A stretch of 64,000 nt of DNA, taken from positions 8,843-72,842 of the forward strand of contig NZ_CAMIBP010000012.1 of assembly GCF_946223165.1 (NCBI RefSeq), read 5' to 3'. How positions within the stretch are numbered: position 1 is the stretch's first letter; every line of letters begins with the position of its first letter. Positions 43,071 to 51,304 of the stretch are shown piece by piece. Below the pieces are notes generated by a model that was given only the letters and a program-made list of their open reading frames with translations, did no database searches and had not been told where the DNA came from. Made by a program: the position numbers and the translations under genes. The DNA is from an uncultured Corynebacterium sp. (GTDB taxonomy: Bacteria; Actinomycetota; Actinomycetes; Mycobacteriales; Mycobacteriaceae).

Positions 43071-44060
43071 TTAGAAATCCCAGTCCTCGTCCGTCGTATC
43101 CTCAGCCTTGCCGATGACATAGGAAGAACCGGAACCCGAGAAGAAGTCGTGGTTCTCATCCGCGTTCGGCGACAGCGAGGACAAGATGGCCGGCGACACG
43201 CGCGTCTCATCCGCTGGGAACAGGCCCTCATATCCAAGGTTGTTGAGCGCCTTGTTGGCGTTGTAGCGCAGGAAGCGCTTGACGTCTTCGGTCCACCCCA
43301 GATCGTCGTAGAGATCCTCGGTGTAGTCGGTCTCATTGTCGTAGAGATCGTAGAGGAGGTCGAACGTGTACTCCTTGAGCTCTGCCTGCTCGACCTCAGT
43401 GAGCTGCTTGACACCCTGCTGGTACTTGTACCCGATGTAGTAACCATGCACGGCCTCATCGCGGATGATGAGGCGGATAATGTCGGCGGTGTTTGTCAGC
43501 TTGGCGCGCGAGGACCAGTACATGGGCAGGTAGAAACCAGAGTAGAAGAGGAAGGACTCCAGCAGAGTGGAAGCCACCTTCTTCTTGAACGGATGATCGC
43601 CCTGGTAGTAGGACAAGACAATCTTGGCCTTCTTCTGCAGGTTCTCATTCTCTTCCGACCAGCGGAATGCCTCATTGATCTGCGGGGTAGACGCCAGCGT
43701 CATAAAGATATTGGAGTACGACTTGGCGTGCACCGACTCCATGAAGGCAATGTTGGTGTACACGGCCTCCTCGTGGAGCGTCACAGCATCGGGAAGCAGC
43801 GACACGGCGCCCACGGTGCCCTGGATGGTATCCAGGAGCGTCAAGCCAGTGAAGACGCGCATGGTGGTCTCCTGCTCTTGCGGAGTCAGCGTCTTCCACG
43901 ACGGAATGTCATTCGACACCGGGATCTTTTCCGGCAGCCAGAAGTTGCCGGTGAGGCGGTCCCACACCTCCGAATCCTTCTCATCCGGGACAGTATTCCA
44001 GTTGATAGCCTTCACCGGCTTGTCGTGGCTAGCGACGTACGCTTCGTATTCCTGCGTCAC
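43071..44060 (-). CDS. nrdF: Class Ib ribonucleotide reductase beta subunit
   Basis: A 329-residue metal- and tyrosyl-radical-bearing subunit (NrdF; a manganese cofactor is expected in this genus). AINWNTVPDEKDSEVWDRLT, MESVHAKSYSNIFMTL, SFLFYSGFYLPMYWSS and IIRDEAVHGYYIGYKYQ provide the metal ligands, and the C-terminal peptide EDTTDEDWDF docks to NrdE. The GTG at 44060 was chosen because AAAGGA lies upstream; 13 further upstream codons are open. It is separated from nrdE by a GntR gene, as in C. glutamicum. Confidence 0.96.
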   Translation of the reverse strand: MTQEYEAYVASHDKPVKAINWNTVPDEKDSEVWDRLTGNFWLPEKIPVSNDIPSWKTLTPQEQETTMRVFTGLTLLDTIQGTVGAVSLLPDAVTLHEEAVYTNIAFMESVHAKSYSNIFMTLASTPQINEAFRWSEENENLQKKAKIVLSYYQGDHPFKKKVASTLLESFLFYSGFYLPMYWSSRAKLTNTADIIRLIIRDEAVHGYYIGYKYQQGVKQLTEVEQAELKEYTFDLLYDLYDNETDYTEDLYDDLGWTEDVKRFLRYNANKALNNLGYEGLFPADETRVSPAILSSLSPNADENHDFFSGSGSSYVIGKAEDTTDEDWDF

Positions 44061-44153
44061 GGGAGATCCTTTCTTTTGAACTCGATTCAGTGTACTCAAA
44101 CCGCCCCCTCTCCGTCCCCATCACTTAAGTCTCCACAACCTGCGCAAAGAAAG

Positions 44154-44172
44154 TTAGTGAAAAGTTAACTAA
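44154..44172. promoter_or_regulatory. Imperfect inverted repeat in the nrdF / gntR intergenic region
   Basis: TTAGTGAAAAGTTAACTAA has TTAGT/ACTAA arms. Only about 11 of 19 positions match the DtxR consensus, so iron control is not claimed. It lies about 95 bp upstream of nrdF and 90 bp upstream of the gntR leader frame. Confidence 0.3.
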
Positions 44173-44260
44173 ACTGTCCCCGAGAAGATTTAATAGGTAT
44201 ATCCATTTCGGGCCATACGCTTCCCGTCTCACGGCCCGCCTCGATGACAGAAAGGTCCGT

Positions 44261-44302
44261 GTGCGTCTCATCGCTCCCTCTGTGGCGCAGACATTGCTAT
44301 GA
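44261..44302 (+). CDS. Possible 13-aa leader peptide upstream of gntR
   Basis: A GTG at 44261 with AGAAAGG 5 bases upstream reads MRLIAPSVAQTLL and stops at TGA 44300-44302, which overlaps the gntR ATG (ATGA). The gntR start itself lacks a ribosome site, so coupling through this leader would explain its translation. Confidence 0.4.
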   Translation: MRLIAPSVAQTLL

Positions 44303-45069
44303 ACAATCCTTCGCACACCTCCCCCACGTCCGCCACGTCCGCAGCCGTCAAGGCAGCTGCCTCATCTCCCGTCGGCGACAGCCCCGTGCCGCTACTGACC
44401 ACTGTTCTCGAACACATCGGCACGGAGATCGTCACTGGGGTACTCAAGACTGACCACACCTTCACGTTGCAGGACATTTGCGCCCGCTTCGAGATCTCGC
44501 GTACCGTCGCCCGCGAGGCAATGCGCACCCTCGAGCACATGGGCTTAGTCCGTTCCGCGCGCCGCGTCGGCCTCACGGTTCAACCCATGAGCGAATGGAA
44601 CGTCTTCGACCCCAACATCATCGCGTGGCGTCTGTCCAGCGATCGCTCCCGCGAGGCTCAGCGAGACTCCCTCAATCAGCTCCGACTGGCCATCGAGCCC
44701 ATCGCCGCTCGCCTAGCCGCGCTCCGCGCCACCACTGCCGAGACTCAAGAACTCGTCCGCCTCGCCGAACGGCTGCACACGCTCGAGCTTGAACCGTCCC
44801 GCCTCGTGGGCGAGGAGCTCTCCACCGATCTGCGCTTCCACTCCGCCATCTTGTATGCCTCCGGCAACGAGTTTTTCGCCGCGCTCGCCCCCAACCTGCT
44901 GGGCATGCACAAGGGGCGCTCCATCTTCGGTTCCCGCAAGCGCGACCCCATCGCCGGAACTTCAGATCTCCACCTCGAGCTGGCCCACGCCATCGCCGCC
45001 GGGCATGCCGATGCCGCCGAGCGGCTCTCGCGTGAAATCCTCGACGAGGCCCGCGCCAGCTCCAGCTAG
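44299..45069 (+). CDS. GntR/FadR-family transcriptional regulator (position of gntR1)
   Basis: A 256-residue regulator. The winged helix-turn-helix is LQDICARFEISRTVAREAMR then TLEHMGLVRSARRVGLTV (about residues 55-95). The C-terminal FCD effector domain (LRLAIEPIAARLAALRAT, DLRFHSAILYASGNEFFAAL, HLELAHAIAAGHADAAERL) carries metal-binding Asp/His positions. In C. glutamicum the gene between nrdF and nrdE is gntR1, a gluconate-responsive regulator of gluconate catabolism and PTS genes, so orthology is likely by position. An Ala/Ser/Thr-rich 30-residue N-terminus may be partly mis-started. Confidence 0.85.
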   Translation: MNNPSHTSPTSATSAAVKAAASSPVGDSPVPLLTTVLEHIGTEIVTGVLKTDHTFTLQDICARFEISRTVAREAMRTLEHMGLVRSARRVGLTVQPMSEWNVFDPNIIAWRLSSDRSREAQRDSLNQLRLAIEPIAARLAALRATTAETQELVRLAERLHTLELEPSRLVGEELSTDLRFHSAILYASGNEFFAALAPNLLGMHKGRSIFGSRKRDPIAGTSDLHLELAHAIAAGHADAAERLSREILDEARASSS

Positions 45070-45077
45070 GCCCCACT

Positions 45078-45128
45078 TGCCGATGCCGCCCGCCCCGGCA
45101 CGGCGGCAGGGAACGGGCGGCATCGGCA
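45078..45128. terminator. Perfect 15-bp inverted repeat between convergent gntR and nrdE
   Basis: TGCCGATGCCGCCCG (45078-45092) is perfectly inverted as CGGGCGGCATCGGCA (45114-45128) over a 21-base loop. There is no T-run, but the position between two convergent stops suggests a shared transcription-stop hairpin. Its left arm contains the 15-mer CTTGCCGATGCCGCC found elsewhere in the window. Confidence 0.6.
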
Positions 45129-45159
45129 GCTCAGCCTCGCGCTGAACGAGGCATCGCGC

Positions 45160-47322
45160 TTAGAGCATGCAGGACACGCAGCCCTCAACCTCGGTGCCCT
45201 CGAGCGCCATCTGACGCAGGCGAATGTAGTACAGGGACTTAATACCCTTGCGCCATGCATAGATCTGCGCGCGGTTAATGTCGCGGGTCGTAGCGGTGTC
45301 CTTGAAGAACAGCGTCAGCGACAGCGACTGATCCACATACTTCGTCGCCTCCGCGTAGGTGTCGATGATCTTCTCGTAACCGATCTCGTAGGCGTCCTTG
45401 AAGTACTCCAGGTTCTCGTTATCCATGTGCGGCGCCGGGTAGTAGACGCGGCCGATCTTGCCTTCCTTGCGGATCTCAATCTTGGACGCAATCGGGTGGA
45501 TAGACGACGTGGAGTTGTTGATATAAGAAATCGAACCCGTCGGCGGCACCGCCTGGAGGTAGCGGTTGTACAGGCCGTACTCCGCAACATCCGCCTTGAG
45601 CTGTGCCCAATCCTCCTTGGACGGGGTGTGAATCGAGGAGGCATCGAACAGCGCCTGCACCTTAGCGGTGCGCGGGCTGAAGTCCGCCGGATTGTAGCGA
45701 TCGAAGAACTCGCCGGACGCGTACTCGGACTTCTCAAAGTCGACGAACTTCTCGCCGCGCTCGCGGGCAATCTTGTTGGACGCGCGCAGCGTGGCGTACA
45801 TGATGGCGGCAAAGTAGGCGTTGGTAAAGTCCAGCCCCTCTTCCGAGCCATACTCAATGTGCTCGCGGCCCAGGTAGCCATGGAGGTTCATCTGGCCCAA
45901 GCCAATCGAGTGCGAGCCGTCGTTGCCCTTGCGCACCGACGGAACCGAGTCAATAGACGTCGAATCCGACACCGAGGTCAGGCCGCGGATAGCGGTCTCC
46001 ACGGTCTTCGCAAAGTCTGGGGAATCCATGGTCAGAGCAATGTTGAGGGAACCCAGGTTGCAGGAAATATCTTCGCCAATGTGAGAGTAGGACAGGTCAT
46101 CGTTGAACAACGATGCGGAGTTGACCTGCAGAATCTCGGAACAGAGGTTGGACATGTTGATCCAACCGGTCTTTACCGGGTTCGCGCGGTTCACCGTGTC
46201 CTCGAACATGATGTACGGGTAGCCGGACTCGAACTGAATCTCCGCCAGCGTCTGGAAGAAGTGACGGGCGTTGATCTTCTTCTTGTGGATGCGCGGATCC
46301 TCCACCATCTCCTCGTAGTGCTCCGTGATGGAGATGTCCGCGAACGGCTTGCCGTAGACGCGCTCCACGTCGTACGGGGAGAACAGGTACATATCGTCGT
46401 TCTTCTGAGCCAGCTTGAACGTGATATCCGGGATGACCACGCCGAGCGACAGGGTCTTGATGCGGATCTTCTCATCCGCGTTCTCGCGCTTGGTATCCAG
46501 GAAGGACATGATGTCCGGGTGGTGCGCGTTGAGGTACACCGCGCCGGCACCCTGGCGGGCCCCCAGCTGGTTGGCGTAGGAGAAGGAATCCTCCAACAGC
46601 TTCATGACTGGAATGACGCCGGACGACTGGTTCTCAATGTGCTTAATCGGCGCACCCGACTCACGGATGTTGGACAGCAGCAGCGCCACGCCGCCGCCGC
46701 GCTTGGACAGCTGCAGAGCAGAGTTGATGGAACGGCCGATGGACTCCATATTGTCCTCGATACGCAGCAGGAAGCAGGACACGAGTTCGCCGCGCTGCGC
46801 CTTGCCGGCGTTGAGGAAGGTCGGGGTGGCCGGCTGGAAGCGGCCGGTCATGATCTCATCCACCAATGCCTCAGCGACGGCCTCCTCGCCGGCCGCAAGG
46901 AACAGCGCCGTCATGGCCACGCGGTCCTCGAAGCGCTCTAGATAGCGGCGGCCGTCAAAGGTCTTGAGAGTGTAGGACGTGTAGTACTTGTAGGCCCCCA
47001 GGAAGGACTGGAAGCGGAATTTAAACGCGTAGGCACGCTTAAACAGAGACTTAATGAACGCGAAGTCGTATTGCGCGATGACCTCAGGCTCGTAGTACTT
47101 GTTCGAAATCAGGTAGTCGATCTTTTCTTCCAGATCGTGGAAGTACACCGTGTTTTGGTTGACGTGCTGGAGGAAGTACTGATTCGCCGCCTCACGGTCC
47201 TTATCAAACTGAATGAGACCATTCTCGTCATACAGGTTGAGCATGGCGTTGAGCGCGTGATAATCGAGCGCCTGCTCCTGGGTCACGGGTTCCGGTACGG
47301 ACTTTCCTACGAGGTTGGTCAT
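45160..47322 (-). CDS. nrdE: Class Ib ribonucleotide reductase alpha subunit
   Basis: A 720-residue catalytic subunit that reduces ribonucleoside diphosphates. ELVSCFLLRIEDNMESIGRS contains the first redox cysteine, INMSNLCSEILQVNSAS the thiyl-radical Cys, SCNLGSLNIALTM the second redox Cys, and the C-terminal GCVSCML the pair reduced by NrdH. It lacks the N-terminal ATP cone of class Ia enzymes. It lies 205 bp downstream of nrdI, with a hairpin in between, and is the last gene of nrdH-nrdI-nrdE. Start at 47322. Confidence 0.97.
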   Translation of the reverse strand: MTNLVGKSVPEPVTQEQALDYHALNAMLNLYDENGLIQFDKDREAANQYFLQHVNQNTVYFHDLEEKIDYLISNKYYEPEVIAQYDFAFIKSLFKRAYAFKFRFQSFLGAYKYYTSYTLKTFDGRRYLERFEDRVAMTALFLAAGEEAVAEALVDEIMTGRFQPATPTFLNAGKAQRGELVSCFLLRIEDNMESIGRSINSALQLSKRGGGVALLLSNIRESGAPIKHIENQSSGVIPVMKLLEDSFSYANQLGARQGAGAVYLNAHHPDIMSFLDTKRENADEKIRIKTLSLGVVIPDITFKLAQKNDDMYLFSPYDVERVYGKPFADISITEHYEEMVEDPRIHKKKINARHFFQTLAEIQFESGYPYIMFEDTVNRANPVKTGWINMSNLCSEILQVNSASLFNDDLSYSHIGEDISCNLGSLNIALTMDSPDFAKTVETAIRGLTSVSDSTSIDSVPSVRKGNDGSHSIGLGQMNLHGYLGREHIEYGSEEGLDFTNAYFAAIMYATLRASNKIARERGEKFVDFEKSEYASGEFFDRYNPADFSPRTAKVQALFDASSIHTPSKEDWAQLKADVAEYGLYNRYLQAVPPTGSISYINNSTSSIHPIASKIEIRKEGKIGRVYYPAPHMDNENLEYFKDAYEIGYEKIIDTYAEATKYVDQSLSLTLFFKDTATTRDINRAQIYAWRKGIKSLYYIRLRQMALEGTEVEGCVSCML

Positions 47323-47444
47323 GCGTGCGCCTTTCGCGTGCTGGTGGGAGATGCGGAGGTCTCTACAAGGTCAGGGGAATTGTGGAGTAGTTCGAGTATG
47401 AAGTTGTTGCGTCACCCCTCTGCGCTGGGGCTAGGCACAAAGGT

Positions 47445-47487
47445 ATTCCCACGCCGCCACTTCAAGCGCAGTGGCTGGTGTGGGAAT
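47445..47487 (-). other. Strong hairpin in the nrdI-nrdE gap
   Basis: ATTCCCACGCCGCCAC (47445-47460) is inverted, with two interruptions, as GTGGCTGGTGTGGGAAT (47471-47487) over a 10-base loop. It lies 40 bases past the nrdI stop and 120 bases before nrdE. No U-tract follows, so it may be a processing or attenuation element. The rest of 47323-47527 shows no gene. Confidence 0.55.
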
Positions 47488-47527
47488 GGATACCGGCCGG
47501 GCTGCCGTCGCTCGCCAGCCTAGCGGC

Positions 47528-47962
47528 TTAGGCCGCCTCGGCGCGCAATCCGAGTTTCTCGGCATTCGCGAGGATGCCTTCGCGGCAGCGAGTGACGTCT
47601 TCGTCGTTGCCTAGGAGCTCGAAGCGATAGACATAGGGAACGTTGCACTTTTCCGAAATAACATCGCCGGCCTTGCCAAAATCAGTTCCGAAGTTAGAGT
47701 TGCCGCCGGAAATGACAGCGCGGATGAGTCCACGGTTGTGCTGGTTATTGAGGAAACGAATGACCTGCGCGGGCACGGGCCGGGAATTCTGGTGATTAAT
47801 GCTGGCGCCGCCACCATAGGTGGGACAGACGAGCACGTAAGGTTCGTCGACCACGAGCGGCTCGTCCGACTTACGCAACGGGATGCGCGCGCTGGGCAAG
47901 CCAAGCTTGTCGACAAAGCGGCGGGTATTTTCCGTTGCGGAGGAGAAATACACGACCAACAT
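47528..47962 (-). CDS. nrdI: NrdI flavodoxin-like ribonucleotide reductase activator
   Basis: A 144-residue flavodoxin that supplies the oxidant for assembling the NrdF metal-radical cofactor. LVVYFSSATENTRRFVDKLG is the FMN phosphate loop; CPTYGGG, AVISGGNSNFGTDF and PYVYRFELLGNDEDV are family motifs. It starts 8 bases after the nrdH stop. Confidence 0.96.
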   Translation of the reverse strand: MLVVYFSSATENTRRFVDKLGLPSARIPLRKSDEPLVVDEPYVLVCPTYGGGASINHQNSRPVPAQVIRFLNNQHNRGLIRAVISGGNSNFGTDFGKAGDVISEKCNVPYVYRFELLGNDEDVTRCREGILANAEKLGLRAEAA

Positions 47963-47970
47963 GACGTTCC

Positions 47971-48201
47971 TTAGGCCGCTTTGGCCAGCTCCTTGATGCG
48001 CTCCGGGCGGAAGCCGGACCAGTGCTCACCGTCAACTTCGACGATGGGAGCGGCAACGTAACCAAGGGCCATGACGTAGTCACGGGCCTCATCATCAAGC
48101 GTGATGTCCACGAGCTCGTACTCAAGGCCAGCCTTGTCGAGGGCCTTCTTCGTTGCGTTGCACTGGACGCAAGCGGGCTTGGTGTAGACGGTAATAGACA
48201 T
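47971..48201 (-). CDS. nrdH: NrdH glutaredoxin-like electron donor
   Basis: A 76-residue redoxin that reduces NrdE. ITVYTKPACVQCNATKKALD contains the CVQC active site, and YVAAPIVEVDGEHWSGFRPE the TAP-like and GWRPE-like motifs. ATG 48201 has AAGGA upstream. First gene of nrdH-nrdI-nrdE. Confidence 0.96.
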   Translation of the reverse strand: MSITVYTKPACVQCNATKKALDKAGLEYELVDITLDDEARDYVMALGYVAAPIVEVDGEHWSGFRPERIKELAKAA

Positions 48202-48284
48202 AGCGGCGTTAGTCCTTAAAAGAATAGAAAGCTGAATGAGGGGCACTGACGTGCGGCCTTCCCTCGACCGCGTCAACACGAACG

Positions 48285-48332
48285 ACACTATACTTTGTGC
48301 CCACATGCCGCAACCGACACTATATATAGTAG
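48285..48332. promoter_or_regulatory. Two NrdR boxes upstream of nrdH
   Basis: ACACTATACTTTGTGC (48285-48300) and ACACTATATATAGTAG (48317-48332) match the NrdR consensus (ACACwAtATaTwGTGT). Their starts are 32 bp apart, three helical turns, the usual tandem layout. The upstream box overlaps a TATAT promoter-like stretch. NrdR should repress the operon when dATP is high. Confidence 0.85.
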
Positions 48333-48429
48333 TTACACGGGTGATATTCCCAGCACGGTAGCCGCCCCTACCCCACATCTTGACCCACTAGTCCACGCCG
48401 CGTAGTTACACACATGGAATTCCCCAGGG

Positions 48430-48438
48430 TTATCCACA
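48430..48438. promoter_or_regulatory. Consensus DnaA box upstream of the nrdHIE promoter
   Basis: TTATCCACA is a perfect DnaA box, about 100 bp upstream of the NrdR boxes. It lies between AATTCCC (48418-48424) and its inverted copy GGGAATT (48449-48455). DnaA control of nrd genes is known in E. coli. Confidence 0.5.
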
Positions 48439-48527
48439 CAATCGACATGGGAATTACACAACGCACGTGACCAACATCACATAATTGGCTGTAACGGTGA
48501 TGCACTCCGCCTCACCGCTTGCCCGCC

Positions 48528-48735
48528 CGAAAATCAGCCGCAAACCAGCCCGAAAACCGGCCACACCCGCGCAAACGCGGCAAAAAATCCACAAGCCCCC
48601 GAAAATCAGCCGCAAACCAGCCCGAAAACCGGCCACACCCGAGCAAACGCGGCAAAAAATCCACAAGCCCCCGAAAATCAGCCGCAAACCAGCCCCAAAA
48701 CCAGCCAAACCCACGCAAACGCGGCAAAAATCCCC
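48528..48735. repeat. 72-bp tandem repeat, about 2.9 copies
   Basis: Units start at 48528, 48600 and 48672. The first two differ at one of 72 positions; the third is diverged and truncated. The plus strand is rich in A and C and almost free of T. A 111-codon plus-strand frame runs through it (Lys/Arg/Pro-rich 24-residue repeats), but it continues into the rpmJ terminator and has no start signal, so I treat the array as non-coding. It fills most of 48440-48745. Confidence 0.9.
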
Positions 48736-48744
48736 GACTCATAC

Positions 48745-48789
48745 AAAAAGCGCACCCCGCGCCTCAATAATTGAGATGCGGGGTGCGCT
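48745..48789 (-). terminator. Terminator of rpmJ
   Basis: GCGCACCCCGC pairs with GCGGGGTGCGC around a loop containing CTCAAT/ATTGAG, followed on the minus strand by TTTTTG. It lies 12 bases past the rpmJ stop. Confidence 0.88.
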
Positions 48790-48800
48790 GGATGCAGTTC

Positions 48801-48923
48801 TTAGCCCTGGCGAGCCTTGAAGCGCGGATCCTTCTTGTTGATCACGAAGACCTTACCGTGGCGGCGAACAACCTGAGCGCCCGGCTTATTCTTCAGCGAC
48901 CGAAGCGACTTGCGGACCTTCAT
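48801..48923 (-). CDS. rpmJ: 50S ribosomal protein L36, zinc-free form
   Basis: A 40-residue protein beginning MKVRKSLRSLKNKPGAQVVR and ending KKDPRFKARQG. It has the 40-residue length and lacks the CxxC/CH zinc ligands of the other L36 type. AGGAG lies 6 bases before the ATG. It sits between nrdH and nadE, as in C. glutamicum. Confidence 0.95.
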   Translation of the reverse strand: MKVRKSLRSLKNKPGAQVVRRHGKVFVINKKDPRFKARQG

Positions 48924-49008
48924 CGGGCGCTCCTTTCTTAATGCGCAGCGTTAGCACGCGTATGAATACTGAAAGCATGACAGCTGAGTCATGACACGAG
49001 GGAAAACT

Positions 49009-50430
49009 CTACCACATGGGCGTGGGATCACCAAACTCCTCACCCGAAGCGCTACGCGTCCCCGTAGCGCTTGCGCATCCCGCACTCACAGTTTCGAGCG
49101 ATCGCCCCATAGTCTCAGGCACGAGCGCACGCGTATAGCCCATCGCCACGATCCCCAGGACGCCAAGCACGAGGAAAGCTCTGGCCCCGGTGAGCCACTC
49201 GACCAGCGGCAGAAAATACTGCGCCACCGCCCAGTTAGCCACCCATAGGCTCAGCCCTGCGATACCCATGCCAAGACCGCGCACTTGGGCGGGGACGAGC
49301 TCGGAGATGAGCAGCCAAGTCGTCGGGGATACCGCTGCCTGCTGGGATGCAATAAACACCGCCATGAACGCCAGAGAGACCATGGCCATCGTGGTGGATC
49401 CCTCGGCGCGCGCGTACACGGCGGACAGAATAAAGAGGGAGACGGTATTGCCGGCCAGCCCGATGAGCAGCAGTCGCTTGCGGCCAACCCGGTCGACAGC
49501 CTTGAGCCCCAGCCAGCACGCGATAACGGACACACTGCCAATAACGATGGAGGTGTACACGGAGTCGCGGGGCGAGATGCCCACCTTGTTCATCATGGTC
49601 GGCGCGAAGTACACAATCGCATTGACGCCCGTGATCTGCTGCGTGAGCCCCATGAGCATGGCCAGCAGCACGGTCACGCGAATCCAGCGGGTGCCCACCA
49701 TGGTCCGCCACTGTTGCCCCACCGTCGCCGCGCTTGCCGATGCCGCCTCCTCCTCCGGCGCCACCAGCTCCCGCGGGTCGAGGCCGACGCGTCGGGCGGC
49801 CGCGAGCGCGCGGTCCCGCTCGCCGCGCGCGGCGAGCCAGCCCGGGGTTTCCGGGACGGCGAGCATGCCGACGGCGAGGGCGAGGCCCGGGATCGCGGCG
49901 AGACCCAGCATGACGCGCCAGCTGCCGGTGCCCGCGAGCGCGGAGTTGACCAGGTAGGCGGCGAGCTGGCCGACAACGATCATCAGGGTGTTGAGCGAAA
50001 CGAGGCGCCCGCGCACGACGGCCGGGGAGACCTCGGCAATGTACATGGGGCTCACGATGGATACCGCGCCGACGGCGACGCCGAGGAACGTGCGGGCGAG
50101 CGCGAGACTGACCACCGAGCCGGCAAAGGCACACCAAAGGGACCCCACGACGAAGATGACGCCGCCGGCGATGAGGGCGCGTCGGCGGCCAGCCACATCG
50201 GCCACCCGGCCCGCAGTGAGCGCGCCGACCGCCGCGCCAACGAGCAGCATCGAGGTGACGAGACCTTGAGCGTGGGCACTGAGCCCGAACTCGGGGCCGA
50301 TAAAAAGTAGCGCCCCGGACATGACGCCGGTGTCGTAGCCAAAGAGGAGCCCGCCGAGCGCCGCAACGATAGCGACCGTCAACGCGGGCAAGCCAATTTT
50401 GGTCGCTTGAAAGTTATTACGCCAGTTCAC
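49009..50430 (-). CDS. MFS sugar:proton symporter
   Basis: A 473-residue, 12-span transporter of the sugar porter family. GGLLFGYDTGVMSGALLFIG (GYD motif), GRVADVAGRRRALIAGG (GRR loop), VPETPGWLAARGE (PESPRWL-like), QQITGVNAIVYFAPTMM, VDRVGRKRLLLIG and LVPETMGRSLE are all present. Related proteins carry myo-inositol, xylose or galactose; the substrate is not predictable. The start is GTG 50430, with a possible -10 (AATGAT) just upstream. It is divergent from nadE with overlapping promoter regions. Confidence 0.92.
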   Translation of the reverse strand: MNWRNNFQATKIGLPALTVAIVAALGGLLFGYDTGVMSGALLFIGPEFGLSAHAQGLVTSMLLVGAAVGALTAGRVADVAGRRRALIAGGVIFVVGSLWCAFAGSVVSLALARTFLGVAVGAVSIVSPMYIAEVSPAVVRGRLVSLNTLMIVVGQLAAYLVNSALAGTGSWRVMLGLAAIPGLALAVGMLAVPETPGWLAARGERDRALAAARRVGLDPRELVAPEEEAASASAATVGQQWRTMVGTRWIRVTVLLAMLMGLTQQITGVNAIVYFAPTMMNKVGISPRDSVYTSIVIGSVSVIACWLGLKAVDRVGRKRLLLIGLAGNTVSLFILSAVYARAEGSTTMAMVSLAFMAVFIASQQAAVSPTTWLLISELVPAQVRGLGMGIAGLSLWVANWAVAQYFLPLVEWLTGARAFLVLGVLGIVAMGYTRALVPETMGRSLETVSAGCASATGTRSASGEEFGDPTPMW

Positions 50431-50466
50431 AACCGATCATTGTCGCAGGGCGCTACCATGGCAGTC

Positions 50467-51291
50467 ATGTCGACTACCACGGATAATCTGCAACAAGAGA
50501 TCATAAAACTGCTGGGCGTCAAGCCCTTTATCGATCCAGAAGAAGAGGTGCGCGAGCGCGTCGGCTATCTGGTGAATTACCTCAAGTCCACGGGCGCCAA
50601 GGGCTACGTCCTAGGAATCTCCGGCGGTCAAGACTCCACGCTGGCGGGGCGCCTTGCCCAGCTGGCCTGCGACGAGGTGGACGGCGCCGAGTTCTACGCG
50701 GTCCGCCTGCCCCATGGCGTCCAGGCCGACGAAGAGGACGCACAGGCGGCGCTCCGTTTTATTCAGCCCGATCACAGCCTGACCGTCAATATCAAGGACG
50801 CCACCACGACGTTGGACGATGCGGTGGCGGAATCCCTGGGCCGCACCGATCTCGGCGACTTCAACCGCGGCAACGTCAAGGCCCGCATGCGCATGACGGC
50901 TCAGTATGCCATCGCCGGCGAGGTCGGGGCGCTCGTGCTGGGCACGGATCACGCCGCCGAAAACCTCGCGGGCTTCTTCACCAAGTGGGGCGACGGAGCG
51001 GCGGACCTCTTGCCGCTCGAGGGCCTCAACAAGCGCCAAGGCGCCGCGCTGCTGCAGCAGCTAGGCGCCCCGGAGTCCACGTGGCGCAAGGTGCCCACGG
51101 CGGACCTCGAGGATGACAAGCCCCTCCTGCCGGACGAGGTCGCGCTCGGCGTGAGCTACGCCGAGATCGATGATTATCTCGAGGGCAAGGAGGTCCCCAC
51201 GCAGGCGCGCGAGCGCATCGAGGAGCTGTGGCGCAAGGGCGGCCACAAGCGCCGCATGCCCGGCGGCGTGGTCACCAACCCGCAGGGATAG
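50467..51291 (+). CDS. nadE: NH3-dependent NAD+ synthetase
   Basis: A 274-residue enzyme that amidates nicotinate adenine dinucleotide, the last step of NAD synthesis. GYVLGISGGQDSTLAGRLAQ is the PP-loop; RMTAQYAIAGEVGALVLGTD and HAAENLAGFFTKWGDGAADL are diagnostic. No glutaminase domain is present. ATG 50467 is 7 bases behind TACCAT (50454-50459), a leaderless start; ATG 50458 overlaps the -10 box. Confidence 0.96.
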   Translation: MSTTTDNLQQEIIKLLGVKPFIDPEEEVRERVGYLVNYLKSTGAKGYVLGISGGQDSTLAGRLAQLACDEVDGAEFYAVRLPHGVQADEEDAQAALRFIQPDHSLTVNIKDATTTLDDAVAESLGRTDLGDFNRGNVKARMRMTAQYAIAGEVGALVLGTDHAAENLAGFFTKWGDGAADLLPLEGLNKRQGAALLQQLGAPESTWRKVPTADLEDDKPLLPDEVALGVSYAEIDDYLEGKEVPTQARERIEELWRKGGHKRRMPGGVVTNPQG

Positions 51292-51304
51292 CCCACGAGA
51301 AAGG

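Noticed and set aside
44154..44172. DtxR iron box upstream of nrdF
   Set aside because: Only about 11 of 19 positions match the consensus and the central part is wrong; listed only as an inverted repeat.
48528..48735. CRISPR array
   Set aside because: The units are contiguous 72-bp copies with no unique spacers and no cas genes nearby.
48485..48820. 111-codon Lys/Pro-rich plus-strand frame and the minus-strand mirror over the 72-bp repeats
   Set aside because: No start signal, and the plus frame runs through the rpmJ terminator into rpmJ antisense. Kept only as a repeat.
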